A stretch of DNA of 40,295 bases from an uncultured Candidatus Melainabacteria bacterium (GCA_946055575.1 CAMGGL010000003.1:1-40295); one strand, 5' to 3'. Counted from the stretch's first letter, positions 20,686-30,467 are shown. The notes: generated by a model not told the origin, from the sequence alone. Numbers and translations are program-made.

Positions 20686-21303
20686 TTATAACTGTGGAGG
20701 CGGTTGAATATATAGAGGTTTCAACTTTCTCCAATCAGGTTTTTCATTTTTAAGTTTGTTGAAAACTAATTTAGAAAGAATATCCCCTAGAGGATATTCT
20801 TTTTGCTGATAAGAAATTCCACCCAAAACCGGCTGTAGCTTATCATCTGTAATCAATTCATAATCACCCGCAGACAAAAGTTCTTGAACTTTCTCCAATG
20901 ATACGGCTTCATATTTGATATCATTATCCATATATAAATACGCACTATTTTTTCTGGCATCCAATGCAACAACAGGTTTCTCTGCTGAAGAAATTTTTGA
21001 CAAAACCTCTAAAGATGAAACCCCTACTGCCGGAAGATTTAACTGCTGCGCCATCATTCTTGCAACAGTAGTACAAGCCCTAATCCCCGTAAAACTTCCA
21101 GGCCCGACATTAGTTCCGATAGCCGACAAATCTTTTGGCGTAAAGCCGTTTTCTTTCAAAACTTCCTTGATTGTAGAAATCAAAAACGCCGAATGGTATT
21201 TATTATCCTTATTTGTTACAATTTTCGAAGATAAAATTTTATCATCTTCTGACAAAGTAACATACATTTTATCCAAACACGTATCAAATACTAAAATTAA
21301 CAT
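20686..21303 (-). CDS. tsaB: tRNA t6A synthesis protein TsaB
   Basis: MLILVFDTCLDKMYVTL..., GTNVGPGSFTGIRACTTVARMMAQQLNLPAVGVSSLEVL. Confidence 0.95.
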   Translation of the reverse strand: MLILVFDTCLDKMYVTLSEDDKILSSKIVTNKDNKYHSAFLISTIKEVLKENGFTPKDLSAIGTNVGPGSFTGIRACTTVARMMAQQLNLPAVGVSSLEVLSKISSAEKPVVALDARKNSAYLYMDNDIKYEAVSLEKVQELLSAGDYELITDDKLQPVLGGISYQQKEYPLGDILSKLVFNKLKNEKPDWRKLKPLYIQPPPQL

Positions 21304-21770
21304 TCATTCAATCTCCTGACAACTTCAACACAATCCTGCCCAACACCGGTAAAAGTATAGCGTCTTGAATCGTCATCTTCATAAGTTACATTTATTTTTA
21401 TATGATTAAAAGGAATTTCATTTTGCGAAAATTCGGCCCATTCGACAAAAGTAATCTGCCTGCCTTCTGAATATTCTCTTAATTCATCGGTTATTGTTTT
21501 TACACCTTCATTTTCAAGCCTGTACAAATCAAAATGATAAACTGGAATATTTGCACTATGATATTCATTCAAAATAACAAAACTCGGACTGGTAACTTTT
21601 TCAGTAACCCCAATAGCCTCTGCAACAAGTTTTACAAAAGCAGTTTTTCCCGCACCAATTTCACCATACAAGTTTATAAAACAACCGTCCTTTTCGACAA
21701 GTTTTGCAAATTTGTATGCAAGTTCTTTTGTATCATCTAAATTTTTACAAATTTTTTCATATTTAATCAT
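21297..21770 (-). CDS. tsaE: tRNA t6A synthesis ATPase TsaE
   Basis: LYGEIGAGKTAFVKLVAEAIG, VTSPSFVILNEY, YHFDLYRL, EWAEF. Confidence 0.97.
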   Translation of the reverse strand: MIKYEKICKNLDDTKELAYKFAKLVEKDGCFINLYGEIGAGKTAFVKLVAEAIGVTEKVTSPSFVILNEYHSANIPVYHFDLYRLENEGVKTITDELREYSEGRQITFVEWAEFSQNEIPFNHIKINVTYEDDDSRRYTFTGVGQDCVEVVRRLNEC

Positions 21771-23013
21771 TTTGAACTACAACCTTATTCCTTCCGGTAT
21801 TTTTTGCCTGATAAAGCGCCTTATCAGCTTTTTTCAACAAATCTTCATCATTATCATCTTCACGCATTTCATAAATTCCCAAAGATATCGTAACATTTAT
21901 CTCTTTGACATCAGATTCGCTATTCACTTTTGAAATATCTATAACTTTTTCTTCAATACTCTGTCTTAAACGCTCTGCAACCATTTGAGCTTCATCAATA
22001 CTTGTAAACGGTAAAAGTATGGAAAATTCTTCTCCGCCGTAACGTCCTGCAATATCGTATTCTCGAAGTTGTGAACGAATGACTTTTGCAATCGTTTTCA
22101 AAACCAAATCGCCAACCGCATGTCCATAAGTGTCATTCACATTTTTAAAGAAATCAACATCTGTCATAATCCCGCAAAGCGGGGCTTTTTGACGTTTTGC
22201 ATTTGAAACTTCCTGTTTAATACGTTCTTCCAACTGTCGTCGATTATAAAAACCGGTTAGAGCATCTAAGGTTGCATGCTTTAAGATTTCACCGTATACA
22301 TTTGCCCTGTTTATTGTGGTTGCAATCTGTACTGATAACTGCGATAAATAATCAATATCCTTGTCTGAAACAGAATCATTTGTACTTTTCGCAGCCAAGA
22401 CACCGACAAACTTTCCTTCGCTTTTAAGAGGTAAAACAAAAGTTTTTTTATCTTCAGATGACACAGGAGTTTCAATATCATTCACAAGCTCCAAAATCCA
22501 ATTATCATTGCAGGCTCCCGGCCAAGCCAAAAAATTAATACCTGAAGTTTCCTCTTTCAAAAACAGATAAATCAAATAATCATGGAAAAATTTATCTAAC
22601 ATTTCACCGATAAGCGGAATTACATAACCTAATTCATACTGGGTTTCGATAATCTTTGCAATATTTTTCATAGTATCGTGAAAGTTAATATTTTTCTGCA
22701 TTTTATCGGTTAAAATAATGTTTTGAATTTTTAATGAAATAAACGGCAAAGAAAACTTAACAAACTCCGCAAGTTCAGAAGTTTTATTTTCAAAATCGAC
22801 TCTGCCTATCACCTTTTTATGTTTAAAAATAGGATAACTTAAAATATTTTCGGAATTTTGAACAGCAGAATCAAGTATTGAATTTTCTATTGTAATATGG
22901 AAAATTTCACACCCAAATTCCGCAGCAAAAAAAGTCTTTAATGAATTTATCAAAGACTTTTCGCTATAGCTTTCATTCAAAATTTTTGAAAGTTTTTCAA
23001 GTTTATCTAACAA
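21763..23013 (-). CDS. GAF-like sensor / GGDEF diguanylate cyclase
   Basis: DALTGFYNRRQLEERI, DVDFFKNVNDTYGHAVGD, REYDIAGRYGGEEFSILLP (GGEEF active site with upstream RxxD I-site). Confidence 0.95.
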   Translation of the reverse strand: MLDKLEKLSKILNESYSEKSLINSLKTFFAAEFGCEIFHITIENSILDSAVQNSENILSYPIFKHKKVIGRVDFENKTSELAEFVKFSLPFISLKIQNIILTDKMQKNINFHDTMKNIAKIIETQYELGYVIPLIGEMLDKFFHDYLIYLFLKEETSGINFLAWPGACNDNWILELVNDIETPVSSEDKKTFVLPLKSEGKFVGVLAAKSTNDSVSDKDIDYLSQLSVQIATTINRANVYGEILKHATLDALTGFYNRRQLEERIKQEVSNAKRQKAPLCGIMTDVDFFKNVNDTYGHAVGDLVLKTIAKVIRSQLREYDIAGRYGGEEFSILLPFTSIDEAQMVAERLRQSIEEKVIDISKVNSESDVKEINVTISLGIYEMREDDNDEDLLKKADKALYQAKNTGRNKVVVQND

Positions 23014-23015
23014 AT

Positions 23016-23765
23016 CTAAACCTCTACCTGTTGTAAAACATCATCCGGAATATCGCAATTTGCATAGACGTTTTGAACATCATCCAATTCTTCCAATCTG
23101 TCAATTAAGCGCATAACTGAAGTTGCGGTCTTAACATCCGTAATTTCAATCATATTCTGCGGTATTCTGGTAAATTCTGCAGTAGTGCTTTTAAACCCTT
23201 CCGCTTCCAAACCTTCAACTACACTTTGGAAGTTTTCAACAGATGTGATAACTTTATAACAATCATCATCTTCGGTTACATCTTCCGCATCCAAATTAAT
23301 TGCCGCTTCAAATAATTTTTCAAAATCTACGGATTTATCAAATTCAATACTACCCTTTTTATCAAACATCCAGCTTACGCAATTTGTTTCACCAAGATTG
23401 CCGTTAAATTTAGTAAAAATACTTCTTACATCTCCTGCTGTTCTGTTTCGATTGTCAGTCATAGCTTCTAATACTACGGCAACACCGCCTGCAGCATAAC
23501 CTTCATAAGTCAATTCTTCATAATTATCTGCCGCACCTGCTCCGGCACCTTTATCTATTGCACGTTTAATATTATCATTCGGCAATCCTGCAGCTTTTGC
23601 TTTTTCAATTGCCGTTCTCAACCTGAAATTTCCTGCAGGATCAGGACCGCCAAGTCGTGCTGCAACAATTAACTCTCTTGAATACTTTTGAAACACAACC
23701 GCTTTTTGTGAATCGGTTTTCGCTTTTTTATTCTTAATATTTGCCCATTTTGAATGTCCTGACAT
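23016..23765 (-). CDS. YebC/PmpR family protein
   Basis: MSGHSKWANIKNKKAKTDSQKAVVFQKYSRELIVAARLGGPDPAGNFRLRTAIEKAKAAGLPNDNI; start trimmed. Confidence 0.97.
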   Translation of the reverse strand: MSGHSKWANIKNKKAKTDSQKAVVFQKYSRELIVAARLGGPDPAGNFRLRTAIEKAKAAGLPNDNIKRAIDKGAGAGAADNYEELTYEGYAAGGVAVVLEAMTDNRNRTAGDVRSIFTKFNGNLGETNCVSWMFDKKGSIEFDKSVDFEKLFEAAINLDAEDVTEDDDCYKVITSVENFQSVVEGLEAEGFKSTTAEFTRIPQNMIEITDVKTATSVMRLIDRLEELDDVQNVYANCDIPDDVLQQVEV

Positions 23766-23943
23766 ATTTAACCTCTTTTTATATTCTATATCCCAAATCA
23801 TTTTAACAAAAAACAAACCCTTTTTCAAGCAGAGTAAATCTCACCAATTAACAGCAATATAATATATTTGCTGCACCACTTGATTATAAAGCATCTTTAA
23901 ACTAAAATTGTTATGCTTATAAGGAAAAAGAAAAGAGGCTAAA

Positions 23944-25209
23944 ATGCTTGATATTAAATTAATTAGAGAAAATCCGGACAAAATTAACGAACTTTTAAAA
24001 AGAAGAAATCCTGAACTTTCGATTGACGAAGTGATAAAAATTGATGAAGAAAGAAGAAAAATTCAAACGCAGGCGGATGAATTACGCGCAAAAAGAAAAT
24101 CAGAATCTCAAAAAATCGGGATGATGAAGAAAAACGGCGAAAACACCGATGCAATCCAAGAAGAAGTACGACTATTAGGCGATGAAATAAAAGGATTGGA
24201 AGATAAACAAAACGAACTTGATGCAAAACAAAAAGATATTTTACTCCACATACCGAATATTCCTGACGAAACAACACCTATTGGAACATCAGAAGATGAT
24301 AATGTTGTGGTTTCAACTTGGGGAGAACCTACGACATTTGCATTTGAACCAAAAGCTCACTGGGATATTTGTGAAGAAAAAAATCTTGTTGATTTTGAAC
24401 GAGGCGTAAAACTTTCACAATCAAGATTTACACTATATAGAGGCAAAGGTGCAAGACTTGAACGCGCTATAATTAATTTCTTTTTAGACCAGCACACCGA
24501 AAACGAAGGCTATGAGGAAATTCTGCCTCCGTTTATGGCTAATGCGGCAACAATGACCGGAACAGGTCAATTACCTAAATTTAAAGAAGATATGTACAAA
24601 TGTGTTGATGAAGATTTATATCTTATACCAACGGCAGAGGTACCGGTTACAAACATTTATTCAGGAGAAATTCTGTCAGAAGATCAACTTCCTATGTATA
24701 TGACCGCATATACGCCATGTTTCCGACGTGAAGCCGGATCTGCAGGAAAAGACACTCGCGGATTAATCAGAGTACACCAATTCAACAAAGTAGAAATGGT
24801 TAAATACACAACTCCGGAATCTTCACCGGAAGAACACGCAAAGCTAACACAAGACGGAGAAAGAATGCTTCAACTTCTAGGGCTTCCGTACAGAAAAGTA
24901 GCATTATGCACGGCAGATATCGGATTTTCCGCAAATAAATGCTGGGATTTGGAAGTTTGGATGCCATCATACGGAACATATAAAGAAATATCCAGCTGCT
25001 CAAATTACGGAGATTATCAAGCCCGCAGAGCGAATATCCGTTACAAAGAAAAAGCAACAGGCAAAACAAGATTTGTCCACACAATTAATGGTTCGGGACT
25101 TGCTGTTGGCAGAACATTTGCGGCAATAATCGAGAATTTCCAACAAGCAGACGGAACAATAATTATTCCTGAAGTATTGAGAAAATATACAGGTTTTGAT
25201 AAAATATAA
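23944..25209 (+). CDS. serS: seryl-tRNA synthetase
   Basis: [21 protein letters not shown]; class II motifs [47 protein letters not shown]. Confidence 0.99.
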   Translation: MLDIKLIRENPDKINELLKRRNPELSIDEVIKIDEERRKIQTQADELRAKRKSESQKIGMMKKNGENTDAIQEEVRLLGDEIKGLEDKQNELDAKQKDILLHIPNIPDETTPIGTSEDDNVVVSTWGEPTTFAFEPKAHWDICEEKNLVDFERGVKLSQSRFTLYRGKGARLERAIINFFLDQHTENEGYEEILPPFMANAATMTGTGQLPKFKEDMYKCVDEDLYLIPTAEVPVTNIYSGEILSEDQLPMYMTAYTPCFRREAGSAGKDTRGLIRVHQFNKVEMVKYTTPESSPEEHAKLTQDGERMLQLLGLPYRKVALCTADIGFSANKCWDLEVWMPSYGTYKEISSCSNYGDYQARRANIRYKEKATGKTRFVHTINGSGLAVGRTFAAIIENFQQADGTIIIPEVLRKYTGFDKI

Positions 25210-25222
25210 ATTTATTATCATA

Positions 25223-25262
25223 AAAGGCGACGGGTTCATAAAAACCCGTCGCCTTTTTTATT
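25223..25262 (+). terminator. intrinsic terminator after serS
   Basis: AAAAGGCGACGGGTT-CATAAA-AACCCGTCGCCTTTTTTA. Confidence 0.95.
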
Positions 25263-25331
25263 ACCTATTATACACTTTTTACACTAAACTATGTTATAAT
25301 AAGATAAGAAAGATTAGAAAAAGGAAGAAGG

Positions 25332-27620
25332 ATGTACGGATTTCCATTTGAGCTGGACGAATTTCAAAAAGAGGCTTGTGAAATAATAAATAATGGCGAA
25401 AGTGTTGTCGTATGCGCGCCTACAGGGGCTGGAAAAACAGTAATTGCACAACATGCAATACATAGAGCTTTAGAAGAAGGGGTAAGAATTTTTTATACAA
25501 CTCCGCTAAAAGCCTTATCTAACCAAAAATTTTATGATTTCGGAGAAAAATACGGATACGATAAAGTGGGGCTTTTAACAGGAGATACCTCGATTAATCG
25601 TGGCGCACAAGTTGTTATTATGACAACGGAAGTTTTCCGAAATATGCTTTACGGAACAAATTTTGGTGCCGTTGCAGATAATTTGAAAGACGTCAAATAC
25701 GTTGTATTGGACGAAGTTCACTATATGAACGACGAACAACGAGGCACAGTATGGGAAGAAAGTATCATCTACTGTCCGACAAACATTCAAATAATCGCAT
25801 TGTCAGCCACAGTTGCAAACGGTGAAGAATTGACAAATTGGATTAACACAGTACATTCCAAAACAAAACTTGTTAATACCGATTTCAGGCCTGTACCGTT
25901 AAGATTTTATTATTTTGATAGCTCACAACCTTACAAACTCTTGCCATTACTCACTCCAAGCGGTCAACTTAATTCAAAAATAAAACCCGAAAAACCGCAA
26001 TGGGCAAAAGGCAAAGATAAACGTAAAAAATCTTACGTAAAACAAATTATCCAAAATTTGGCTGATAATGATATGCTTCCGGCAATATATTTTACTTTTT
26101 CACGTAAAAAATGTGATGAACAAATGGAAAAATGTTCCGGTTTAGGCTTGAATACAAGAGCAGAACAAGAAAAAATCAAAGCATTCATTGATGAATTTAT
26201 TGCAGATAACCCGCACCTGTACGGTAACAAACACACAGAATATTTAATACAAGGCGTTGCATCTCACCACGCAGGACTGTTACCTGCTTGGAAAAACCTC
26301 GTTGAAAAATTGTTTCAACAAGGATTAATAAAAGTCGTTTTTGCGACCGAAACTTTAGCTGCTGGAATAAACATGCCGGCACGTTCAACAGTCATAAGCG
26401 CAACCAGTAAACGTACAGATTCAGGACACAGAATGCTTACTGCGAATGAATTTCTGCAAATGTCGGGACGAGCAGGACGTCGAGGAATGGATGAAGTTGG
26501 ATACGTAACGATTGTCGGAACCTCTTTTCAATCACCGGACGAGGTTGCTGAACTCGTATTAAGTAATGCCAATCCTTTGGAGAGCCGATTTTCACCAAGC
26601 TATTCAATGGTTCTTAACCTATTACAACGATTCAGTCTAGAAGAATCAAAAGAACTAATCTTGAAAAGTTTCGGTTATTATTCTTCCGATTATAGATTAA
26701 AACCGATTTTGGCACAAATTGAAGCCTACGATATTGAAAAAAGCGAACGAAATTTTGTTTGTCCGTGTGGCTTAAAAGACGAACAGCTGCTTGAATACGA
26801 TAAAGCCAGATTTATATACGTACAAAACAGAACAACTTATAAAAAAATACTTAAACAAGAAAAATCAAAAAAACGACCTCTTTCGCCGGAAGTTATTGAA
26901 TTCGGAAAAAGAAATAAACAAGAACTTGCAAAAATGCAAAATTTTGAATGCAATCAATGTAAACTATACAAAAAACATTCTAAAAACCTTGAAATTTTAA
27001 AAAGAATTGATGTCAAAAAACAGCGTTTGGTAAAAGAAATTGAAAAACAAAAAGACATATATTGGAATAAATTTTTATCACACCGCGCGTTATTACAGGA
27101 TTACGGGTATCTCCAAAACGACTATCCGACAGAACGAGGTAAAACAACATCCCAACTCCGTGCAGAAAATGAACTATTTCTCGCAGAAATTATATTCTCA
27201 GGAATATTAGAAAACCTAACCCCTTCTCAACTTGCCGGCGTAATTTGTGCAATTACAACAGAAGAATTGCGAATAGAAATTCCGTATATTCCATTCTCAG
27301 AACAAGTACGCAAAAGCCTTAACCATATTAGAAATATAAAACGCAAATTGGAGAAGGCTCAATCTCGTTATGATATCGAAGCGCCTTTATATATAAATCC
27401 GTTTTTTAGTTCACTGATTGAACTTTGGGTAGAAGGTGCGGAATGGGAAACGATTTCCGAACAAATTGAAATCGGAGAAGGCGATATTGTACGAGCATTT
27501 AAACGCGTGGTTGATGTACTAAGACAATTAACGTCAATAGATAACATACCTGAAGCACTCGTCTTTACTGCAAGAGAAGCTATTGAAAAAATACAACGAG
27601 CACCTGTCGATGTAGATTAA
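25332..27620 (+). CDS. Ski2/Mtr4-like DExH-box RNA helicase
   Basis: APTGAGKTVIAQHAI, DEVHYMNDEQRGTVWEE, LSATVANGEELTNWI, ATETLAAGINMPARSTVI, QMSGRAGRRGMDEVG; C-terminal arch/DSHCT-like region. Confidence 0.93.
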   Translation: MYGFPFELDEFQKEACEIINNGESVVVCAPTGAGKTVIAQHAIHRALEEGVRIFYTTPLKALSNQKFYDFGEKYGYDKVGLLTGDTSINRGAQVVIMTTEVFRNMLYGTNFGAVADNLKDVKYVVLDEVHYMNDEQRGTVWEESIIYCPTNIQIIALSATVANGEELTNWINTVHSKTKLVNTDFRPVPLRFYYFDSSQPYKLLPLLTPSGQLNSKIKPEKPQWAKGKDKRKKSYVKQIIQNLADNDMLPAIYFTFSRKKCDEQMEKCSGLGLNTRAEQEKIKAFIDEFIADNPHLYGNKHTEYLIQGVASHHAGLLPAWKNLVEKLFQQGLIKVVFATETLAAGINMPARSTVISATSKRTDSGHRMLTANEFLQMSGRAGRRGMDEVGYVTIVGTSFQSPDEVAELVLSNANPLESRFSPSYSMVLNLLQRFSLEESKELILKSFGYYSSDYRLKPILAQIEAYDIEKSERNFVCPCGLKDEQLLEYDKARFIYVQNRTTYKKILKQEKSKKRPLSPEVIEFGKRNKQELAKMQNFECNQCKLYKKHSKNLEILKRIDVKKQRLVKEIEKQKDIYWNKFLSHRALLQDYGYLQNDYPTERGKTTSQLRAENELFLAEIIFSGILENLTPSQLAGVICAITTEELRIEIPYIPFSEQVRKSLNHIRNIKRKLEKAQSRYDIEAPLYINPFFSSLIELWVEGAEWETISEQIEIGEGDIVRAFKRVVDVLRQLTSIDNIPEALVFTAREAIEKIQRAPVDVD

Positions 27621-27661
27621 ACATTCTGGACTTATCTTATTTTGCACGATATAATATAAAC

Positions 27662-28636
27662 ATGCAAATAAGAAGACTGACATATTTTGACTGCCATAAA
27701 ATAAAAAAATTAGTTTCGTATTTGTGCAACGACGAAAGCGATAAATTGGCACGTTCAATCACAGAAGAACCTATAGGACTATTTAATGCTATACTTCCAC
27801 TACAGCTTAAATTCAAATCAGAATCATTTATCCTGATTGATAAAAACGAAATTTTAGGGCTTATCACCACGACAAAAACTCCTGGAAACCCGTATAAAAT
27901 TAATATTACAAGATTGATTTTTAAAGAAAATTTATACGAAATAGGTCAGCAGTTAATTGAATTTGTTATACAAAAATATGGTGGGAAAGGCGCAACCTCT
28001 TTCACCGCAACAATTGATGAGTGTCATGATGAATTGTTTAACCTATTCATAAACGGATGCGGATTTAGACAATGTGCATCTGAAACTCTATGGAAAACTC
28101 AAAAACCAAAGCCTGAAAAATCTGATTTAAAGTGGCGTTACGCACAAAATTCCGATGCTAAAAAAATTGCGGAACTTTATAATGACGAATTGATAAATAT
28201 TTACAAACCGTCGATGATACGTAATTCTCAGGAATTTAAAGACGCATTTTTTTACGGATTTAATGATTATTATAAAACAAGATACATTATAGAAGACAAC
28301 AAAAAAATATTGGGCTACTTTTCCACAACCACGAGCGACAATTTAAATTATATCATTGACATAACAACAAACAGCGGCTACGATTTTGACTACAATAAAA
28401 TTATTAATTCCGCTTTATGCGAAATAGCCGGTAAGAAAAGAGCTTTTTACCCATTGATTAAACAAAAAAAATATATCAAAAACTCCGAAAGGCTTGAAAA
28501 TTACCTTCAAACCGAAAACTACCAACCTATACAAACACAACAGATTCTAGTCAAAGATTTCTACAAACCAATTAACCAAACATCCGCAAACTGGAACGTG
28601 TTTATTCTAGGAGAAAACGAAATCACAACAAACTAG
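27662..28636 (+). CDS. GNAT-like acetyltransferase (probable)
   Basis: LDEIR-type GNAT patterns (ILIDKNEILGLITTTKTPGNPYKINITRLIFKE; WRYAQNSDAKKIAELYNDE). Confidence 0.65.
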   Translation: MQIRRLTYFDCHKIKKLVSYLCNDESDKLARSITEEPIGLFNAILPLQLKFKSESFILIDKNEILGLITTTKTPGNPYKINITRLIFKENLYEIGQQLIEFVIQKYGGKGATSFTATIDECHDELFNLFINGCGFRQCASETLWKTQKPKPEKSDLKWRYAQNSDAKKIAELYNDELINIYKPSMIRNSQEFKDAFFYGFNDYYKTRYIIEDNKKILGYFSTTTSDNLNYIIDITTNSGYDFDYNKIINSALCEIAGKKRAFYPLIKQKKYIKNSERLENYLQTENYQPIQTQQILVKDFYKPINQTSANWNVFILGENEITTN

Positions 28637-28638
28637 AA

Positions 28639-29025
28639 TTATTTAATTTCAACTGTAGCGCCAACAAATTCCAATGCTTTCTTTGTCAAATTAGCTTCCT
28701 GCTCGGAAACATCTGTTAAAATCGTTGACGGTACATTTTCAACAAGACTTTTTGCCGTATTATAATCCATATCAGTAATTTGACGCAACGTAGCCATGAC
28801 TGTCGCTTTATTTGCACCTGTATCTTTTAAAACTATATTTTTTGAACCAGTACCGCGAGAAATAGCCGTCGGATTTGCTTGCCTAATTTGAGATTTAATG
28901 TTTTTCAGATTTTTTACATCAATCTTATCCATATCAATGTTGTATTTCTTGCGCAAAACCTCTCTTACAATAATAATCAACATCAATATAATTGCTGCAT
29001 TAAACATAAACGTATTCATTATCAT
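28639..29025 (-). CDS. membrane-anchored protein with ribosomal L7/L12 C-terminal-like domain
   Basis: MIMNTFMFNAAIILMLIIIVREVL TM helix, then C-terminal NIVLKDTGANKATVMATLRQITDMDYNTAKSLVENVPSTILTDVSEQEANLTKKALEFVGATVEIK aligning with RplL CTD. ATG at 29025 has GGGAG 8 nt upstream; the track's TTG start at 29043 is less likely. Confidence 0.85.
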   Translation of the reverse strand: MIMNTFMFNAAIILMLIIIVREVLRKKYNIDMDKIDVKNLKNIKSQIRQANPTAISRGTGSKNIVLKDTGANKATVMATLRQITDMDYNTAKSLVENVPSTILTDVSEQEANLTKKALEFVGATVEIK

Positions 29026-29056
29026 GACACAAGCTCCCGTCAATAACTACGACAAA

Positions 29057-29085
29057 ATAATATCATACTATCATCAAAAAATCAA
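29057..29085 (-). promoter_or_regulatory. putative promoter for the L7/L12-like membrane protein
   Basis: Minus strand TTGATT - 17 nt - TATTAT, adjoining the rplL terminator tail. Confidence 0.55.
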
Positions 29086-29118
29086 ACAAGAACCCGAACT
29101 GTTTTGTTCGGGTTCTTG
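29080..29118 (-). terminator. intrinsic terminator after rplL
   Basis: Minus strand CAAGAACCCGAAC-AAAACA-GTTCGGGTTCTTG then TTTGATTTTTT. Confidence 0.9.
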
Positions 29119-29142
29119 AAAAAACTTATTATTAAAATCAAA

Positions 29143-29520
29143 CTACTTGATTTCAACAACTGCACCAGCTGCTTCAAGAGTTTTCTTGATAGCTTCAGCT
29201 TCGTCTTTTTTAATGTTTTCTTTAACTGCTTTAGGAGCTGCTTCAACTAAGTCTTTAGCTTCTTTCAAGCCTAAACCTGTCAAAGTTCTAACTTCTTTCA
29301 ATACAGCAATTTTCTTATCAGCAGGAACTGATGCTAATACAACAGATACTTCAGCATCTGCATCGTCAGCTGCTGCTGCACCTGCTGCTGCAGGAGCTGC
29401 TGCTACAGCTACAGGAGCTGCTGCTGATACGCCGAATTTTTCTTCCATAGCTTTTACTAATTCAGCTGCTTCTAATAATGTTAATTTTTCAATTGATTCT
29501 AAAATAGATTCTACACTCAT
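29143..29520 (-). CDS. rplL: 50S ribosomal protein L7/L12
   Basis: [31 protein letters not shown], Ala-rich hinge, [50 protein letters not shown]. Confidence 0.99.
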   Translation of the reverse strand: MSVESILESIEKLTLLEAAELVKAMEEKFGVSAAAPVAVAAAPAAAGAAAADDADAEVSVVLASVPADKKIAVLKEVRTLTGLGLKEAKDLVEAAPKAVKENIKKDEAEAIKKTLEAAGAVVEIK

Positions 29521-29593
29521 TGTTTTTCTCCTTTATATTATTTTGAGTTTTTACTAATACTAAACTAAGCACATCTGCTTAGCTGGAAACAGC

Positions 29594-30115
29594 TTACGCT
29601 GCTTTTTGGTCGCGAACTGCTGCCATAGCTCTTGTAAGTTGAGAAAGAACTGCGTTGACTGAGTTTGCGATACCTGATGCCGGTGAATTGATAGAACCAA
29701 GCATTTTTGCGTAAAGTTCTTCTTTTGAAGGAAGTTCTGCCAATGCTTTTGTTTCAGCTTCAGTCATCAATTTACCATCTAAAACTGCTCCAACGATTGA
29801 GCCTTTTTTAGCTTCTTTGATAAATTTTACAACTGCTTTTGCAGGACTTACCGGATCTTCAAAACCGAAAGCAATAGCAACAGGTCCGGCCAATTTTTCG
29901 GTTAATACTTCATATTCAGTACCTTTAACCGCAATTTTTGCCAAAGTGTTTTTAGTAACCATGTAGTCACCGCCGCCTTTTTGGATTTCACGTCTTAATT
30001 TTGTGATTTCTTCAACAGACAAGCCTGCGTACTCAGTAATTACTGCAACCTGTGCTTTTTCAATTTTTGCTTTGATGGCATCTATTTTTTCTGATTTAAA
30101 TGTTTTTGTTGCCAT
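29594..30115 (-). CDS. rplJ: 50S ribosomal protein L10
   Basis: MATKTFKSEKIDAIKAKIEKAQVAVITEYAGLSVEEITKLRREIQKGGGDYMVTKNTLAKIAV; start trimmed to an ATG preceded by AAAGGAG. Confidence 0.98.
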   Translation of the reverse strand: MATKTFKSEKIDAIKAKIEKAQVAVITEYAGLSVEEITKLRREIQKGGGDYMVTKNTLAKIAVKGTEYEVLTEKLAGPVAIAFGFEDPVSPAKAVVKFIKEAKKGSIVGAVLDGKLMTEAETKALAELPSKEELYAKMLGSINSPASGIANSVNAVLSQLTRAMAAVRDQKAA

Positions 30116-30180
30116 TTTTGCTCCTTTAAATGTTACTGCGATTGAATTTATCAATCATATATTTTATCGACCCGTAAAAC

Positions 30181-30221
30181 TAAAAAAGATTTTGCTTTTC
30201 TAGTTTTAACCGCAAAATCTT
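30181..30221 (-). terminator. attenuator hairpin in rplJ leader
   Basis: Minus strand AAGATTTTGC-(16 nt)-GCAAAATCTT followed by TTTTTTAGTTTT, upstream of rplJ start. Confidence 0.75.
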
Positions 30222-30432
30222 ACACAAAGTCTTGTTATATATGACTCCTAAACCTGTGAAATTCTATATAAAATATAAAAAGTATCAGTTTTCGGGTGTA
30301 ACCTCGATTAGCTATTCTATTAAGGAGTAAAACCGATTTAACTTTCGGAATATACGACCAATCTTACTTATTTCGGCAATATATTTATATCCGGCTGTTA
30401 GTTCGCCAACTCCGCTAATTGTCTGCGGCTAT
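30181..30432 (-). ncRNA. ribosomal protein L10 leader (5' UTR regulatory RNA)
   Basis: About 315-nt leader between putative promoter and rplJ ATG; contains GCCGCAGACAA and CGAGGTTACACCCG segments resembling known L10 leaders, ending in an attenuator. Confidence 0.65.
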
Positions 30433-30438
30433 AAGTCT

Positions 30439-30467
30439 AATATAAACAAAAATCTCTAAAAAATCAA
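30439..30467 (-). promoter_or_regulatory. putative rplJL promoter
   Basis: Minus strand TTGATT - 17 nt - TATATT. Confidence 0.55.

Noticed and set aside
29147-29557. 136-aa plus-strand ORF
   Set aside because: Antisense to rplL; Ala/Ser-rich product is a codon-bias artefact.
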